The notes under the pieces were generated by a model, which was given only the letters and a program-made list of their open reading frames with translations, ran no database searches and was not told the origin of the DNA. Of a stretch of 35,162 bases of DNA, positions 25,626 to 33,681 are shown one piece after another (position 1 is the stretch's first letter; each line of letters opens with the position of its first letter). Origin of the DNA: Acidobacteriota bacterium (GTDB taxonomy: Bacteria > Acidobacteriota > Thermoanaerobaculia > Multivoradales > J023); NCBI GenBank assembly GCA_029263395.1, contig JAJCXO010000167.1:1-35162 (forward strand). The letters are read 5' to 3'. Position numbers and translations under genes: made by a program.

Positions 25626-27008
25626 ATGGCGACGAATATCCGCTCATTATCAGTATTCATAGCTTCGCCAAGTGACGTGTCTTCGGAGCGTGAAATTGCC
25701 GAGGACGTAATCCGAAAGGTCGACGAGACACTACGGGCGATGTTCGAAACCTCCCTCGAAGTGAATCGGTGGGAAAAAGAGCCGCCGCTCACACAGCCGC
25801 TGACTCGAGCGTCAATCCAAGAGGTAATTAACGAAAAAGTCAAGCGGTGCGACATTTTCATTCTAATTCTGAACAAGAGGATTGGCTCAAGGGAGGACGG
25901 CTTCGATGACCCGAACACCAAGAGGGAAATCGACATAATCGTCGAACGCGTCGACCGGGCTGACACTGTAATGATGCTCACCTACTTCAAGAGACTGAAG
26001 GACAACGAAGATCCTGGAAGTCAAGAGAGGGAAGTCCGTGAACTGCGACAGACGCTCGAAAGAAATAGAATATGGTACTCAAACTATGACGCGACAGACG
26101 ATTTCAAAGAACAACTCACCCACCATATCTATCAGACTGCGCTCAAGCTGCTCTGGGAAACCACCAAACAGAAGGCGACACGGCACTTCTGGCAGTTGGG
26201 AGAAGCAGAAAGGAAACCGTCTACCAAGTTAGCGGTCGTTTACCCTCCGATCGATCGTTCGTATACCGAGAAGCAGGAGCCCGACCTCTACTGGCTGAAC
26301 CGGCTCGCTCCCAATGTTGTCTATGAAGATCATCGTGCCCTTCAAAAGATACAGAAAAGCTTAAGTTTCACCGGCCTTCGCGACTACAGAATCTACACCA
26401 CTTCAGACATCCCTCGTGATATAAAGTACATGAACCGGGCTTGGGTTTGTCTTCCGAGAAATCCTCGAGCGCTTTCATACTTGAAACTGTACCAGAAGGA
26501 AGGTCGCTGCCGATTTTCTATCGTTCCGCGGAAGAACAAAGCAGCGGCCAGAATCGACTGGAATGGAGACGATGGCTCCGGGCAGAGGATTGCTGTAAAG
26601 TCGCCCCTCGACACTTATCTCCGACTCCAAAGAGATGGAAGGATGAGCGGAGGAGAGTGGACGGCAAGCATGGGTCGGATTGTAGCGAAGGATTTCGCTA
26701 TACTTGCAAGATTTAGAGACCAGCGCAGTCAGGTAGAAATCCGACTGGGCTATCTCTATGATTATTTCCTCGCAGGGATTCGAGGCCTTGGAACGTGGGG
26801 GGCCGGCTGGTATCTGGACAGGCGTTCGAAGTCTCTACTTCAGTACGACCCATCTTCCGATATCCAGCTACTGCTCGAAATCACTTTTGTTGGCGGCAGA
26901 ATATTGGACGTTGTTGACGTGTCAACTATGCCTGAGGCCTACTTTAGGTCAGCAAATCGGGCAGCTACAATAAGGTCAAACATAAAGCGGTTCAGTGATG
27001 CTGGCTAA
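25626..27008 (+). CDS. Cassette 1: DUF4062 protein with uncharacterised C-terminal region
   Basis: 460 aa; GGAG lies eight bases before ATG 25626. Residues ~7-160 match DUF4062: VFIASPSDVSSEREIAEDVI, then CDIFILILNKRIGSREDG and a later Glu/Asp-rich strand. This Rossmann-like domain is related to TIR/SLOG-type sensors or effectors and is often found in predicted conflict proteins. Residues ~190-460 belong to no family I recognise. They hold a conserved-looking block, KDFAILARF...LAGIRGLGTWGAGWYL, followed by beta-rich sequence. The cassette is promoterless, lies between attC sites 1 and 2, and is AT-richer than its surroundings. A defence or stress-sensing role is inferred from domain and context only. 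Confidence 0.85.
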   Translation: MATNIRSLSVFIASPSDVSSEREIAEDVIRKVDETLRAMFETSLEVNRWEKEPPLTQPLTRASIQEVINEKVKRCDIFILILNKRIGSREDGFDDPNTKREIDIIVERVDRADTVMMLTYFKRLKDNEDPGSQEREVRELRQTLERNRIWYSNYDATDDFKEQLTHHIYQTALKLLWETTKQKATRHFWQLGEAERKPSTKLAVVYPPIDRSYTEKQEPDLYWLNRLAPNVVYEDHRALQKIQKSLSFTGLRDYRIYTTSDIPRDIKYMNRAWVCLPRNPRALSYLKLYQKEGRCRFSIVPRKNKAAARIDWNGDDGSGQRIAVKSPLDTYLRLQRDGRMSGGEWTASMGRIVAKDFAILARFRDQRSQVEIRLGYLYDYFLAGIRGLGTWGAGWYLDRRSKSLLQYDPSSDIQLLLEITFVGGRILDVVDVSTMPEAYFRSANRAATIRSNIKRFSDAG

Positions 27009-27055
27009 CCCTGCGCCCAAGCGGACGGAGGACCGCCGCTTAGCTTGTAACGATA
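27003..27055 (+). other. attC-like site 2 (short)
   Basis: GGCTAAC at 27003-27009 overlaps the stop codon of cassette 1. Arm GCCCAAGCGGACGG pairs with CCGCCGCTTAGCT through ten base pairs plus one G-U pair, with one bulged A and a 4-base loop. The 3' core (GTAACGA) is a poor match to GTTRRRY, so the site is degenerate. Confidence 0.5.
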
Positions 27056-27137
27056 TGCGGCCTGGAGCTGAGAATGACTCTAGAAGGATGCATGGCCGCT
27101 CGACGATTTGAGCTTGGCCCTGACTGTAGGTGTGGTA

Positions 27138-29576
27138 ATGGACATTGATAGTGCAAAAAACCGATTCGATTCGATACGTCCTGAAATCGACTCCTTGATT
27201 CCGAAGATCGAGACGGAAACCGACGCACGCTTTCAAATCATAGACCGCCTCCTGACTGAAGTTCTTGGCTGGCACCGAAGTGAGATCCAGACAGAACCGC
27301 ATGCGCCTGGAGGCGGATACATCGACTACTTGCTTAGTGCATCTAATCGGAATTACCTGGTAGTTGAGGCGAAGCGTATATCCACACCTCTACTTGATGT
27401 TGCCAGTCCCCAGGCCACTTTCTACAAAGCTGGCGGCCCAGCGCTCAAGTCCGCAGCAGATGGCCTCGAGCAAGCCCAGCGTTATTGCAGCAAAACGGGT
27501 GTACTCTTTGCGGCCATTACGACCGGCGTCCAATGGCTAGGCTTTTGGGCCACACGCACGGATGGTCGACCCCCGCTAGAGGGAAAGGCAGCGGCCTTTC
27601 CCTCTCTCGATGCGATTAGCGACCGATTCGCCCTGTTCTACGACCTTTTCTCTAAAGCGGGCTTGCAGGCAAATCTCTACAGGATTCGAGTGAATGAAGC
27701 CGAAGGTTTCATCGTGCGTCACACCGAGAATCTGGAACCCTTGATTCCTGACGGAGAGGTCCGGCTCATGAGGCAGTCAAAGCTCGGCGGTGATCTGGAA
27801 CAGGTTTTTAATCGGTTCTTTGGCGCCATGTCGGGCGCGGGGGATGCCGAAATGCTCGCTCAGTGTTTCGTTGAATCCAAGGAGAGCCAGGAATCTGACG
27901 CAACGCTAACCAAGCTCGCTGACAACTTGATTAGCCGCATCGATGTTGTCGAAACTGCGAAAGGAGAAGAACTTGAGCAAGAAATCCGACAAGCTATCGA
28001 GAGTGAACGGGGCGAATTCGTCTTAATTATAGGTAACAAGGGGGCAGGGAAATCAACTTTTATTGACCGCTTCTTTCGCCTGGTCTTGGAGCGCAGGCTC
28101 CGCGAACGCTGCGTAGTGTGCCGGATCGATCTCGCAGATTCGACCGGGGAGATCGCAACGATCATCCCTTGGCTAGTAACTCATCTCAAGAAAGAGATCG
28201 AGCGCCAACTCTTCGACGGAAAATCACCATCATATGCGGAACTCCAGGGAATATTCATTTCCGAATACGATCGATGGCGGCATGGCGAACGCAAGCCTCT
28301 GTACGATCGCGATCGAGATAAATTCAAAGAGCGATTCGGAGAATGGATTGCAGGCATGATTGATTCCGACCCCGAGCGATATGTCCGCGCCTTGCTTAAT
28401 AATATTGTCGCAGGTCGCCAGAGAATGCCATGTATTATCTTTGATAATACCGATCATTTTCCCGCCTCTTTCCAGGAAGCCGTCTTCCAGTTCGCACAAT
28501 CCCTGTATAGAGAAATTTTCAGCTTTGTGGTTTGCCCTATCACTGATCGTACGGTCTGGCAACTATCCAAGTCGGGACCCCTTCAATCGTACAACTCGAG
28601 AGCTCTCTACCTGCCGGTCCCTTCAACCAAGGACGTCCTTGCCAAGCGAATAACCTTTGTTCGTTCGAAAGCTAAAGGTGATCGCGGGGAATACTTCCTC
28701 TCGAAGGGGATCCGTCTCTCAGTCCCTGACATCGGCGCATTCGCATCTTGCGTGGAAGAGGTTTTCGTCAACGAGGACTACATCGGTCGAGCAGTGGGCT
28801 GGTTGTCTAATCACGATATCCGGCGTGGCTTAAGAATTGCTAACCGCATTATTACTTCTCCCGTGCTCAAGGTTGACGACTTGGTGCGGGCGTTCTTGGT
28901 CGGCAAACGTGCCGTGCCGCGTCGGCGCGAGATAAAGAAAGCTCTTCTCCTCGGAACGAAGACCTACTTCACGCAGGAAGAGAACGACTATATCCTAAAT
29001 CTCTTCGCAGTTGAATCTGACAATATTAGGTCGCCACTGCTCCGACTTTCTGTCCTCCGGATGTTAATCGATCGAGCAGCCGACAAAAGCCATCCGGAAA
29101 AGGCCTACGTCAGCGTCGGTCACGTCCTGGCCTATTTTGAATCTGCGGGCGTATCTTCTATCGCTCTTCGACAAGATTTAGCTGATCTCCTCAGGTATCG
29201 GTTAGTCACCCCTTACGACCCAACGGATGAGAGGACCCATGATGAGCAGCGACTAAAAATAACGCACTCTGGTAGAATCCACTATGAGTTTTCCTTCGCA
29301 GCTCAAGAGGCAAGCTACATGAGTCAAGTAGCGCTCAGGACCCCGGTACGAACAGGCGCCTATTTCGATCGATCTCGGAAGGCACTTTCGGAAGGAAAGA
29401 TGGACTGGCAGTCCTGGCAATCTCTAATTCGTGAATTTTCTAGCTACCTTCTCACTGAAGATGAGCGATCCTTGACACTGCCTCAGATTGAGGATTTTAA
29501 AAGCCAACGACAAATGCGACGCGACCTAGCTCAGACGTGGGGAGTTGAACGCCTTTCTACGAAGAAAGGGCTTTGA
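27138..29576 (+). CDS. Cassette 2: PD-(D/E)XK nuclease-P-loop NTPase fusion, putative defence protein
   Basis: 812 aa from ATG 27138 (AGGTG upstream); an upstream TTG frame extension is not needed. Residues ~25-130 look like the N-terminal nuclease of type I restriction R subunits: RLLTEVLGW, then YIDYLL (Asp63) and VVEAKR (Glu77, Lys79). Residues ~295-500 form a P-loop domain: Walker A GNKGAGKST (~299-307), Walker B PCIIFDNTD (Asp436) and a following helical region like STAND/KAP NTPases. The C-terminal ~300 residues are helical with winged-helix-like stretches and are unassigned. There are no helicase motifs, so it is not an HsdR. A nuclease coupled to a switch ATPase fits an anti-phage sensor-effector. 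It lies between attC sites 2 and 3. Confidence 0.85.
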   Translation: MDIDSAKNRFDSIRPEIDSLIPKIETETDARFQIIDRLLTEVLGWHRSEIQTEPHAPGGGYIDYLLSASNRNYLVVEAKRISTPLLDVASPQATFYKAGGPALKSAADGLEQAQRYCSKTGVLFAAITTGVQWLGFWATRTDGRPPLEGKAAAFPSLDAISDRFALFYDLFSKAGLQANLYRIRVNEAEGFIVRHTENLEPLIPDGEVRLMRQSKLGGDLEQVFNRFFGAMSGAGDAEMLAQCFVESKESQESDATLTKLADNLISRIDVVETAKGEELEQEIRQAIESERGEFVLIIGNKGAGKSTFIDRFFRLVLERRLRERCVVCRIDLADSTGEIATIIPWLVTHLKKEIERQLFDGKSPSYAELQGIFISEYDRWRHGERKPLYDRDRDKFKERFGEWIAGMIDSDPERYVRALLNNIVAGRQRMPCIIFDNTDHFPASFQEAVFQFAQSLYREIFSFVVCPITDRTVWQLSKSGPLQSYNSRALYLPVPSTKDVLAKRITFVRSKAKGDRGEYFLSKGIRLSVPDIGAFASCVEEVFVNEDYIGRAVGWLSNHDIRRGLRIANRIITSPVLKVDDLVRAFLVGKRAVPRRREIKKALLLGTKTYFTQEENDYILNLFAVESDNIRSPLLRLSVLRMLIDRAADKSHPEKAYVSVGHVLAYFESAGVSSIALRQDLADLLRYRLVTPYDPTDERTHDEQRLKITHSGRIHYEFSFAAQEASYMSQVALRTPVRTGAYFDRSRKALSEGKMDWQSWQSLIREFSSYLLTEDERSLTLPQIEDFKSQRQMRRDLAQTWGVERLSTKKGL

Positions 29577-29700
29577 TGAATCGATGACAGAAAATGCGAG
29601 AAGAGGATGGCCGAATGGCCGCATATCAAAGCGCATGCAGAGGGACGCCACAGCCGTACCTATCGTCCACGCTGGGGGTAAGGTTGGCCGCTTCGCCGAA

Positions 29701-29760
29701 CATCAACAGCTGGTTGAATGGGCGCCCCTGATGCGCATGCCGTTGGGCGGCCCGTTGGAA
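29701..29760 (+). other. attC-like site 3 (60 bp)
   Basis: R'' CATCAAC (one base off RYYYAAC) and R' GTTGGAA bound 60 bases, a classic attC length. Inner arms GTTGAATG and CGTTGGGC pair with several G-U pairs. The stem GGGCGCCC / GGGCGGCCC leaves one unpaired base. Confidence 0.6.
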
Positions 29761-29773
29761 GAGGGCTGAGTAA

Positions 29774-30346
29774 ATGAGTGACAAGATACGGCACAATACG
29801 AAGTCGCGGGATTCTCTATATAGGGAGATTGAACTCAATCTTGAGCGTGTCTGCGAGATTTGGCTCGGAGGAGAAGAGAGCCTTCGGTTCTCCCTTCCCA
29901 TTCTGTGTGCTGCGAAGCTCGAGGCTTTTATCAATGCTGCTGGGAAGCTGAAGACAACGCATTGGGATATTTTTGAGCGGAAACTGTCCTTCGAGGAGAA
30001 GTGCCACGTCGTTCTTGGCGCAGCTGGCGTACACTTCGATCGTGCCGCAGAGCCCAACAAGACGGCGATTGCCACATTTGAGACCAGGAACTCGTTGGTT
30101 CATCCTAAGATGAAGTTGAAGGAGATTGACGAAACGATCTCCGGGGAAGAGTACGAGCGGCGAGTGGCGAACGCCGATTACTCGGCAGAGCGGCACCATC
30201 TGCGATCAGAGCTGACTCCTGAACGAGTTACTCTTCTCAAGGACACAAGTGACGCGTTCGTTACCAAATGGGGACCAGCGCTGTTCGATGGGTATCCGGA
30301 GTACTGGCTGGCTGCTGGCTCCAGCGGAGTATTCAGAAGGGCATGA
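29774..30346 (+). CDS. Cassette 3: HEPN-like protein
   Basis: 190 aa, all-helical in appearance. The segment FETRNSLVHPKM contains R-N-x3-H (Arg105 to His110), the R-x4-6-H motif of HEPN ribonucleases, after two long helices (~18-60), as in that superfamily. HEPN proteins are common toxins and abortive-infection effectors that cut RNA. No adjacent antitoxin or nucleotidyltransferase gene is present. If active, its control must come from elsewhere. It is flanked by attC sites 3 and 4. No further family match was recognised, so the HEPN call rests on motif and helicity. Confidence 0.7.
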   Translation: MSDKIRHNTKSRDSLYREIELNLERVCEIWLGGEESLRFSLPILCAAKLEAFINAAGKLKTTHWDIFERKLSFEEKCHVVLGAAGVHFDRAAEPNKTAIATFETRNSLVHPKMKLKEIDETISGEEYERRVANADYSAERHHLRSELTPERVTLLKDTSDAFVTKWGPALFDGYPEYWLAAGSSGVFRRA

Positions 30347-30348
30347 GA

Positions 30349-30426
30349 ATCTAATCCGCGGCATACCGCCCAACCAGGCTGTCGAGCGAGACGGCTGGCG
30401 CCGCCGCTCACAGCAGGTCGTTAGAC
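30349..30426 (+). other. attC site 4 (78 bp)
   Basis: It starts three bases after the cassette 3 stop. The R''-like ATCTAAT (30349-30355) and a perfect R' GTTAGAC (30420-30426) are complementary at five of seven bases. The inner halves fold as imperfect arms with GCCCAACCAGGCTGTC against GACGGCTGGCGCCGCC. Confidence 0.7.
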
Positions 30427-30702
30427 GCCAACGGAATCGTCGTTTGGCCGTTGTTGAACATACTTCACATCATTCTTTGGGTGGTAGGTAACTCCCAAGA
30501 AGCGTGGATCTCTCTTAGCTACAGATCGCGACCTCCAAAGATCCAACCGTCACCTATTTATTGACATCGAACTTTGCCAGAGGAATGAGGGCGCGGCACC
30601 GTAGAGGGCTGTATTCAACTGTGCCAGCATCGGCGGAGAGACCAGATTGTTCTGCCCCTCATCCATCGTGAGGGGCGCGCTCCTCCTCAGCCTCTCGTCA
30701 TA
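30427..30702. other. Gene-free stretch after the cassette array
   Basis: No gene supported. It contains a perfect 8-bp stem (GCCCCTCA / TGAGGGGC, 30654-30676) downstream of the minus-strand amidohydrolase. No T-run follows, so it is at best a weak terminator candidate. Confidence 0.45.
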
Positions 30703-32013
30703 TCAATGAGTTGACGAGAGCTCCATCTTGGCGATCTTGCCGGCCTTCATCACGAAACGGATGTCTTTCAATGTCGAGCTGTCGGCCAGCGGATCGCCTT
30801 TGACGGCGATCAAGTCCGCCCACAGGCCTTCTCGCACCTGGCCGGCGTTCTTCTCGATACCCAGCAGCTCGGCGGCCCACAGCGTCGCCGAGCGGATCGC
30901 GTCGATCGGCTCCATGCCCGCCTCGACCATGAGGGCAAACTGTTCGGCGTTGCGCCCATGGGGATAGACGCCCGAGTCGGTGCCAAACGCGATGCGTGCG
31001 CCAGCTCGGTAGGCGCGGGCAAACCGGTCCGCGTAGGCACGGTAGGTGTCCTCATTGCTGGATCCCAACTGCTTGTCGCTGTAGTCCTTGTCGGTTTCCA
31101 ACAGGTCATAGTGCGCGGCGAGCAGATCCATGACGAGAAACACGCCGCCTTCCTTGACTTGCTGGAGAGACGCGTCTTCCATCAAGCTGGCATGCTCGAT
31201 CGAGCGCACGCCAGCGGCGACGGCGTTGCTGATGCCGTCCTCGCCATGAGCGTGAGCGGCAACGACAAATCCCCGCTTGGCGGCTTCTTCGACCGCCGCG
31301 CGCAGCTCCGGCACGGAGTAAGTCGCAGCTCCCGGAATCGACCCCTCGGTGTAGAAGCCTCCGGTCGCAGCTACCTTGATCAGATCGACACCGTGCTTGA
31401 TATGAGCCCGCACGGCCTTCCTCACCTCATCGACGCCATCGGCTACCGTCTCCGCTGGTGTCCGCACCTCATGCTCGGGCGCCATCCAACCACCCCAATC
31501 ACCGTGGCCGCCAGTCATGGTGATCATCGGCCCGCTCACGAACATCCTCGGACCTTCGATCCAACCACTGCGGATCGCGTTTCTCAGCGCCACGCCGGCA
31601 TAGTACGGTTCCGAGACATTGCGGACCGTTGTGAAGCCGGCGTCCAGCAGCTTTTTCGCGTTGACGACGCCAACGATGCCGAAGCTCGCCGCCGGCAAGG
31701 CCCAATGGTCAAACTCGGCCCCAAGGTAGGAGTTGTCACAGAGATGAGTATGGACATCCATCAGGCCTGGCAGGACGGTGTACTCGGACAGATCGATCCA
31801 ATCGCTCGAAGCCTCGACCTCGCTGGCGTCTGAGATCTCGCGGATCAACCCCCGCTCAATGGTGATGAGGACATCGGATCGATACTGCCCAGATACGACA
31901 TCGAGCACCCGGCCCGCGCGGAGCACGGAAACCCGTTCTTCGTCCGCTTGGGCTGACACAACAAATACAACCAACGTGGCGATGCCCAGGCCTAACCGAG
32001 TCCTTGTTTTCAT
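30703..32013 (-). CDS. Secreted binuclear-metal amidohydrolase (prolidase/imidazolonepropionase-like)
   Basis: 436 aa from ATG 32013, supported by GGGAG nine bases upstream and by the signal peptide it creates (KTRTR, hydrophobic core, cut near SAQA-DE). A longer upstream frame would bury that signal. The metal and catalytic set is complete: HTH (His88/His90), a carboxylated-Lys candidate in LIKVAATGG (Lys213), His254/His256 (AAHAHG), His274 (SIEHAS) and Asp346 (GTDSG). Relatives hydrolyse Xaa-Pro dipeptides, imidazolonepropionate-like rings or N-acyl compounds. The substrate here is unknown. It is a likely chromosomal gene bordering the integron region. Confidence 0.9.
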   Translation of the reverse strand: MKTRTRLGLGIATLVVFVVSAQADEERVSVLRAGRVLDVVSGQYRSDVLITIERGLIREISDASEVEASSDWIDLSEYTVLPGLMDVHTHLCDNSYLGAEFDHWALPAASFGIVGVVNAKKLLDAGFTTVRNVSEPYYAGVALRNAIRSGWIEGPRMFVSGPMITMTGGHGDWGGWMAPEHEVRTPAETVADGVDEVRKAVRAHIKHGVDLIKVAATGGFYTEGSIPGAATYSVPELRAAVEEAAKRGFVVAAHAHGEDGISNAVAAGVRSIEHASLMEDASLQQVKEGGVFLVMDLLAAHYDLLETDKDYSDKQLGSSNEDTYRAYADRFARAYRAGARIAFGTDSGVYPHGRNAEQFALMVEAGMEPIDAIRSATLWAAELLGIEKNAGQVREGLWADLIAVKGDPLADSSTLKDIRFVMKAGKIAKMELSSTH

Positions 32014-32153
32014 GATCGATGTCTCCCGCAGACGGATCTCTGATTGCCGAACCAAACGCGCCCTCAGCGTAGCAGAGGATCGTCCGCCACGGCGACGAAG
32101 ACACCCGTCCGATAGCGTCGCCCGCCCTTCCCAAATCCCCTTGAACCAGCCCT

Positions 32154-32288
32154 GCTCAATAGGTGTTCGACGCCAGTTCAACGGAACAGCAGAGAACCTG
32201 CCGTGCCTGCATCGGCGATACGGACGGCCGGTATGCCGCTACAATCGTGAAGGCGATCGCAGAGCTCTCAGGAGCCTTCCTATTGAGC
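32154..32288. repeat. Region bounded by inverted GCTCAATAGG repeats
   Basis: GCTCAATAGG at 32154-32163 and its exact inverse CCTATTGAGC at 32279-32288 flank ~115 bases with no gene. The left copy is followed by an 18-base segment repeated near 17857. The same decamer forms the tandem array at 20.1 kb. It could be a small non-autonomous mobile repeat. Confidence 0.55.
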
Positions 32289-32325
32289 CCAAGTTAGGAG
32301 CCTGCCAGCCATAAGATAGTAAGAT

Positions 32326-33681
32326 ATGGCTATGGCACTCGACGAAGAACGTTGGCGGCGGCTCTACAATCTGTTCGACCCAACCCTTCGGCTCGAGCTT
32401 CAGGATCATGATCTCTTCGTGCGCCGACCGGGAGCTGTCGCCGAGGAGATCGCCGACGACCTCAGCCTCGGGCTCGAGCCAGACGGCAAATGGGTGGTCT
32501 GCGGGTCCACTGGTAGCGGTAAGAGCTCCGAACTGGTTCACCTCGGCGGGCTGTTGCACGCTTCGCATTTGGTCGTGGGTCTCGATTTGCCGGGGTCGGT
32601 CGCCCGTGTTGACCAGTTGCAGCCGGCGGAGGTGCTCTTTCTTGTCGGCGCCGCCGTGGTCCGAGTCGCCAAGGACGACTGGGCCTTCGAGGTCGATCCC
32701 GGGCTGACCAGCGAGCTACTCAGTGCCTTTCGCGGCCTGCTGTCCAGTGAAGGCCACAACGTCGACATCGGCAAGCTCTTGAGCGGGGTCGCGCTCTTCG
32801 CGGCCAACCTGGCGGCGCCAGGCACCGGAGCGGTGGCCGGGGCGGCCAGCGGGGCCGCTACCACGGCGACCGGAGCGATAGGCGATAGGGCGCGGGTGTC
32901 GCTCCGGAGCGGCGCCAAGCTGGGCGGCCTGACGAAGCCGTCGAAGGAAGGTGAGCCCGACTTCGAGCGCCTCCGCCAGGCTGTGGACGCCGTGCTTGAC
33001 GCGGTACGCCAGAAGCGGCCGCCGGTGATCTTGGTTGACGGGCTCGACAAGCTGTTGGAACTGTCGACGATCCGGGATCTTTTCGCCACCAATCGAATCC
33101 TGGCCCTGCCTCGGGCCCAGGTCGTTTACACCGGGCCCATTACGCTGATGCTGGCGACGGAATGGCAAGCCGCCGGCGGTGCCTTCAAGCGCCAACGATT
33201 GACCAATGTCGTGTCACGGCGGCCTGAGCTCACCAGGATCGATATCTCGGACGAGACCGTCGACGCCGGCCGCCGAGCGCTGGCCGAGGTCGTGGCCCGT
33301 CGCCTTCAGCGACTCGATCTGAAGATCTCTGACGTCTTCGAACCCGGCGGACTCGAGGCCTTGACCGAAGCTTCGGGTGGCCTGCTCCGCGATCTCATCC
33401 ATCTAGTGAACCGGGGGATACGCTGGACACTACGCAACGAGCGTGGCCGCCTGGGCAAGCGAGCCGTGCGCGCCGCGATCGAGGAAGTCAGTAAGGAATA
33501 CGAAATCACCCTGAATACGCTCCGCGTCGAGGAGCTGATGCATGTGCGTAAGCACGGTGAGCCGAGCGGCGCTGAACGGGCTAATGATCTCCTGCTCGAC
33601 GGCTATGTGCTGCCTTATAGCAACGGCCGAGTGTGGTTCGAGCCCCATCCGATCCTGCGGGGCCTGCGCCCAGGGCTGTGA
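32326..33681 (+). CDS. P-loop ATPase coupled to downstream NACHT gene
   Basis: 451 aa. The Walker A motif is CGSTGSGKSSE (~59-69), and Walker B is VILVDGLDKL (Asp238). After it come sensor-like VVYTGP and a C-terminal helical/winged-helix-like region, as in AAA/STAND-type switch ATPases. An unusual Gly/Ala/Thr-rich hydrophobic stretch (~158-188) is inserted between the two Walker motifs and might contact membrane. Its stop overlaps the GTG of the next gene by four bases (GTGA), so the two are translationally coupled. There is only a weak ribosome site before ATG 32326; a second ATG lies two codons on. It probably acts together with the NACHT partner. Confidence 0.85.
   Translation: MAMALDEERWRRLYNLFDPTLRLELQDHDLFVRRPGAVAEEIADDLSLGLEPDGKWVVCGSTGSGKSSELVHLGGLLHASHLVVGLDLPGSVARVDQLQPAEVLFLVGAAVVRVAKDDWAFEVDPGLTSELLSAFRGLLSSEGHNVDIGKLLSGVALFAANLAAPGTGAVAGAASGAATTATGAIGDRARVSLRSGAKLGGLTKPSKEGEPDFERLRQAVDAVLDAVRQKRPPVILVDGLDKLLELSTIRDLFATNRILALPRAQVVYTGPITLMLATEWQAAGGAFKRQRLTNVVSRRPELTRIDISDETVDAGRRALAEVVARRLQRLDLKISDVFEPGGLEALTEASGGLLRDLIHLVNRGIRWTLRNERGRLGKRAVRAAIEEVSKEYEITLNTLRVEELMHVRKHGEPSGAERANDLLLDGYVLPYSNGRVWFEPHPILRGLRPGL

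Larger units (their letters stand above)
25457..30426 (+). mobile_element. Integron gene-cassette array (three cassettes, four attC-like sites)
   Basis: Three plus-strand genes, each preceded and followed by an attC-like imperfect hairpin in the same orientation: 25457-25583, ~27003-27055, 29701-29760 and 30349-30426. Gene stops fall at or just before the next site (27008 inside it, 30346 three bases before). Codon and base use is visibly more AT-rich than in the flanking PKS and hydrolase genes. The intact integrase is missing; only a stub remains at 20125-20355. Confidence 0.75.

Noticed and set aside
30654-30676. Rho-independent terminator of the amidohydrolase
   Set aside because: A perfect 8-bp stem but no T-run on the relevant strand; kept only as a note.
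32014-32181. Longer start for the amidohydrolase
   Set aside because: The extension would bury the signal peptide; the internal ATG has a good ribosome site.
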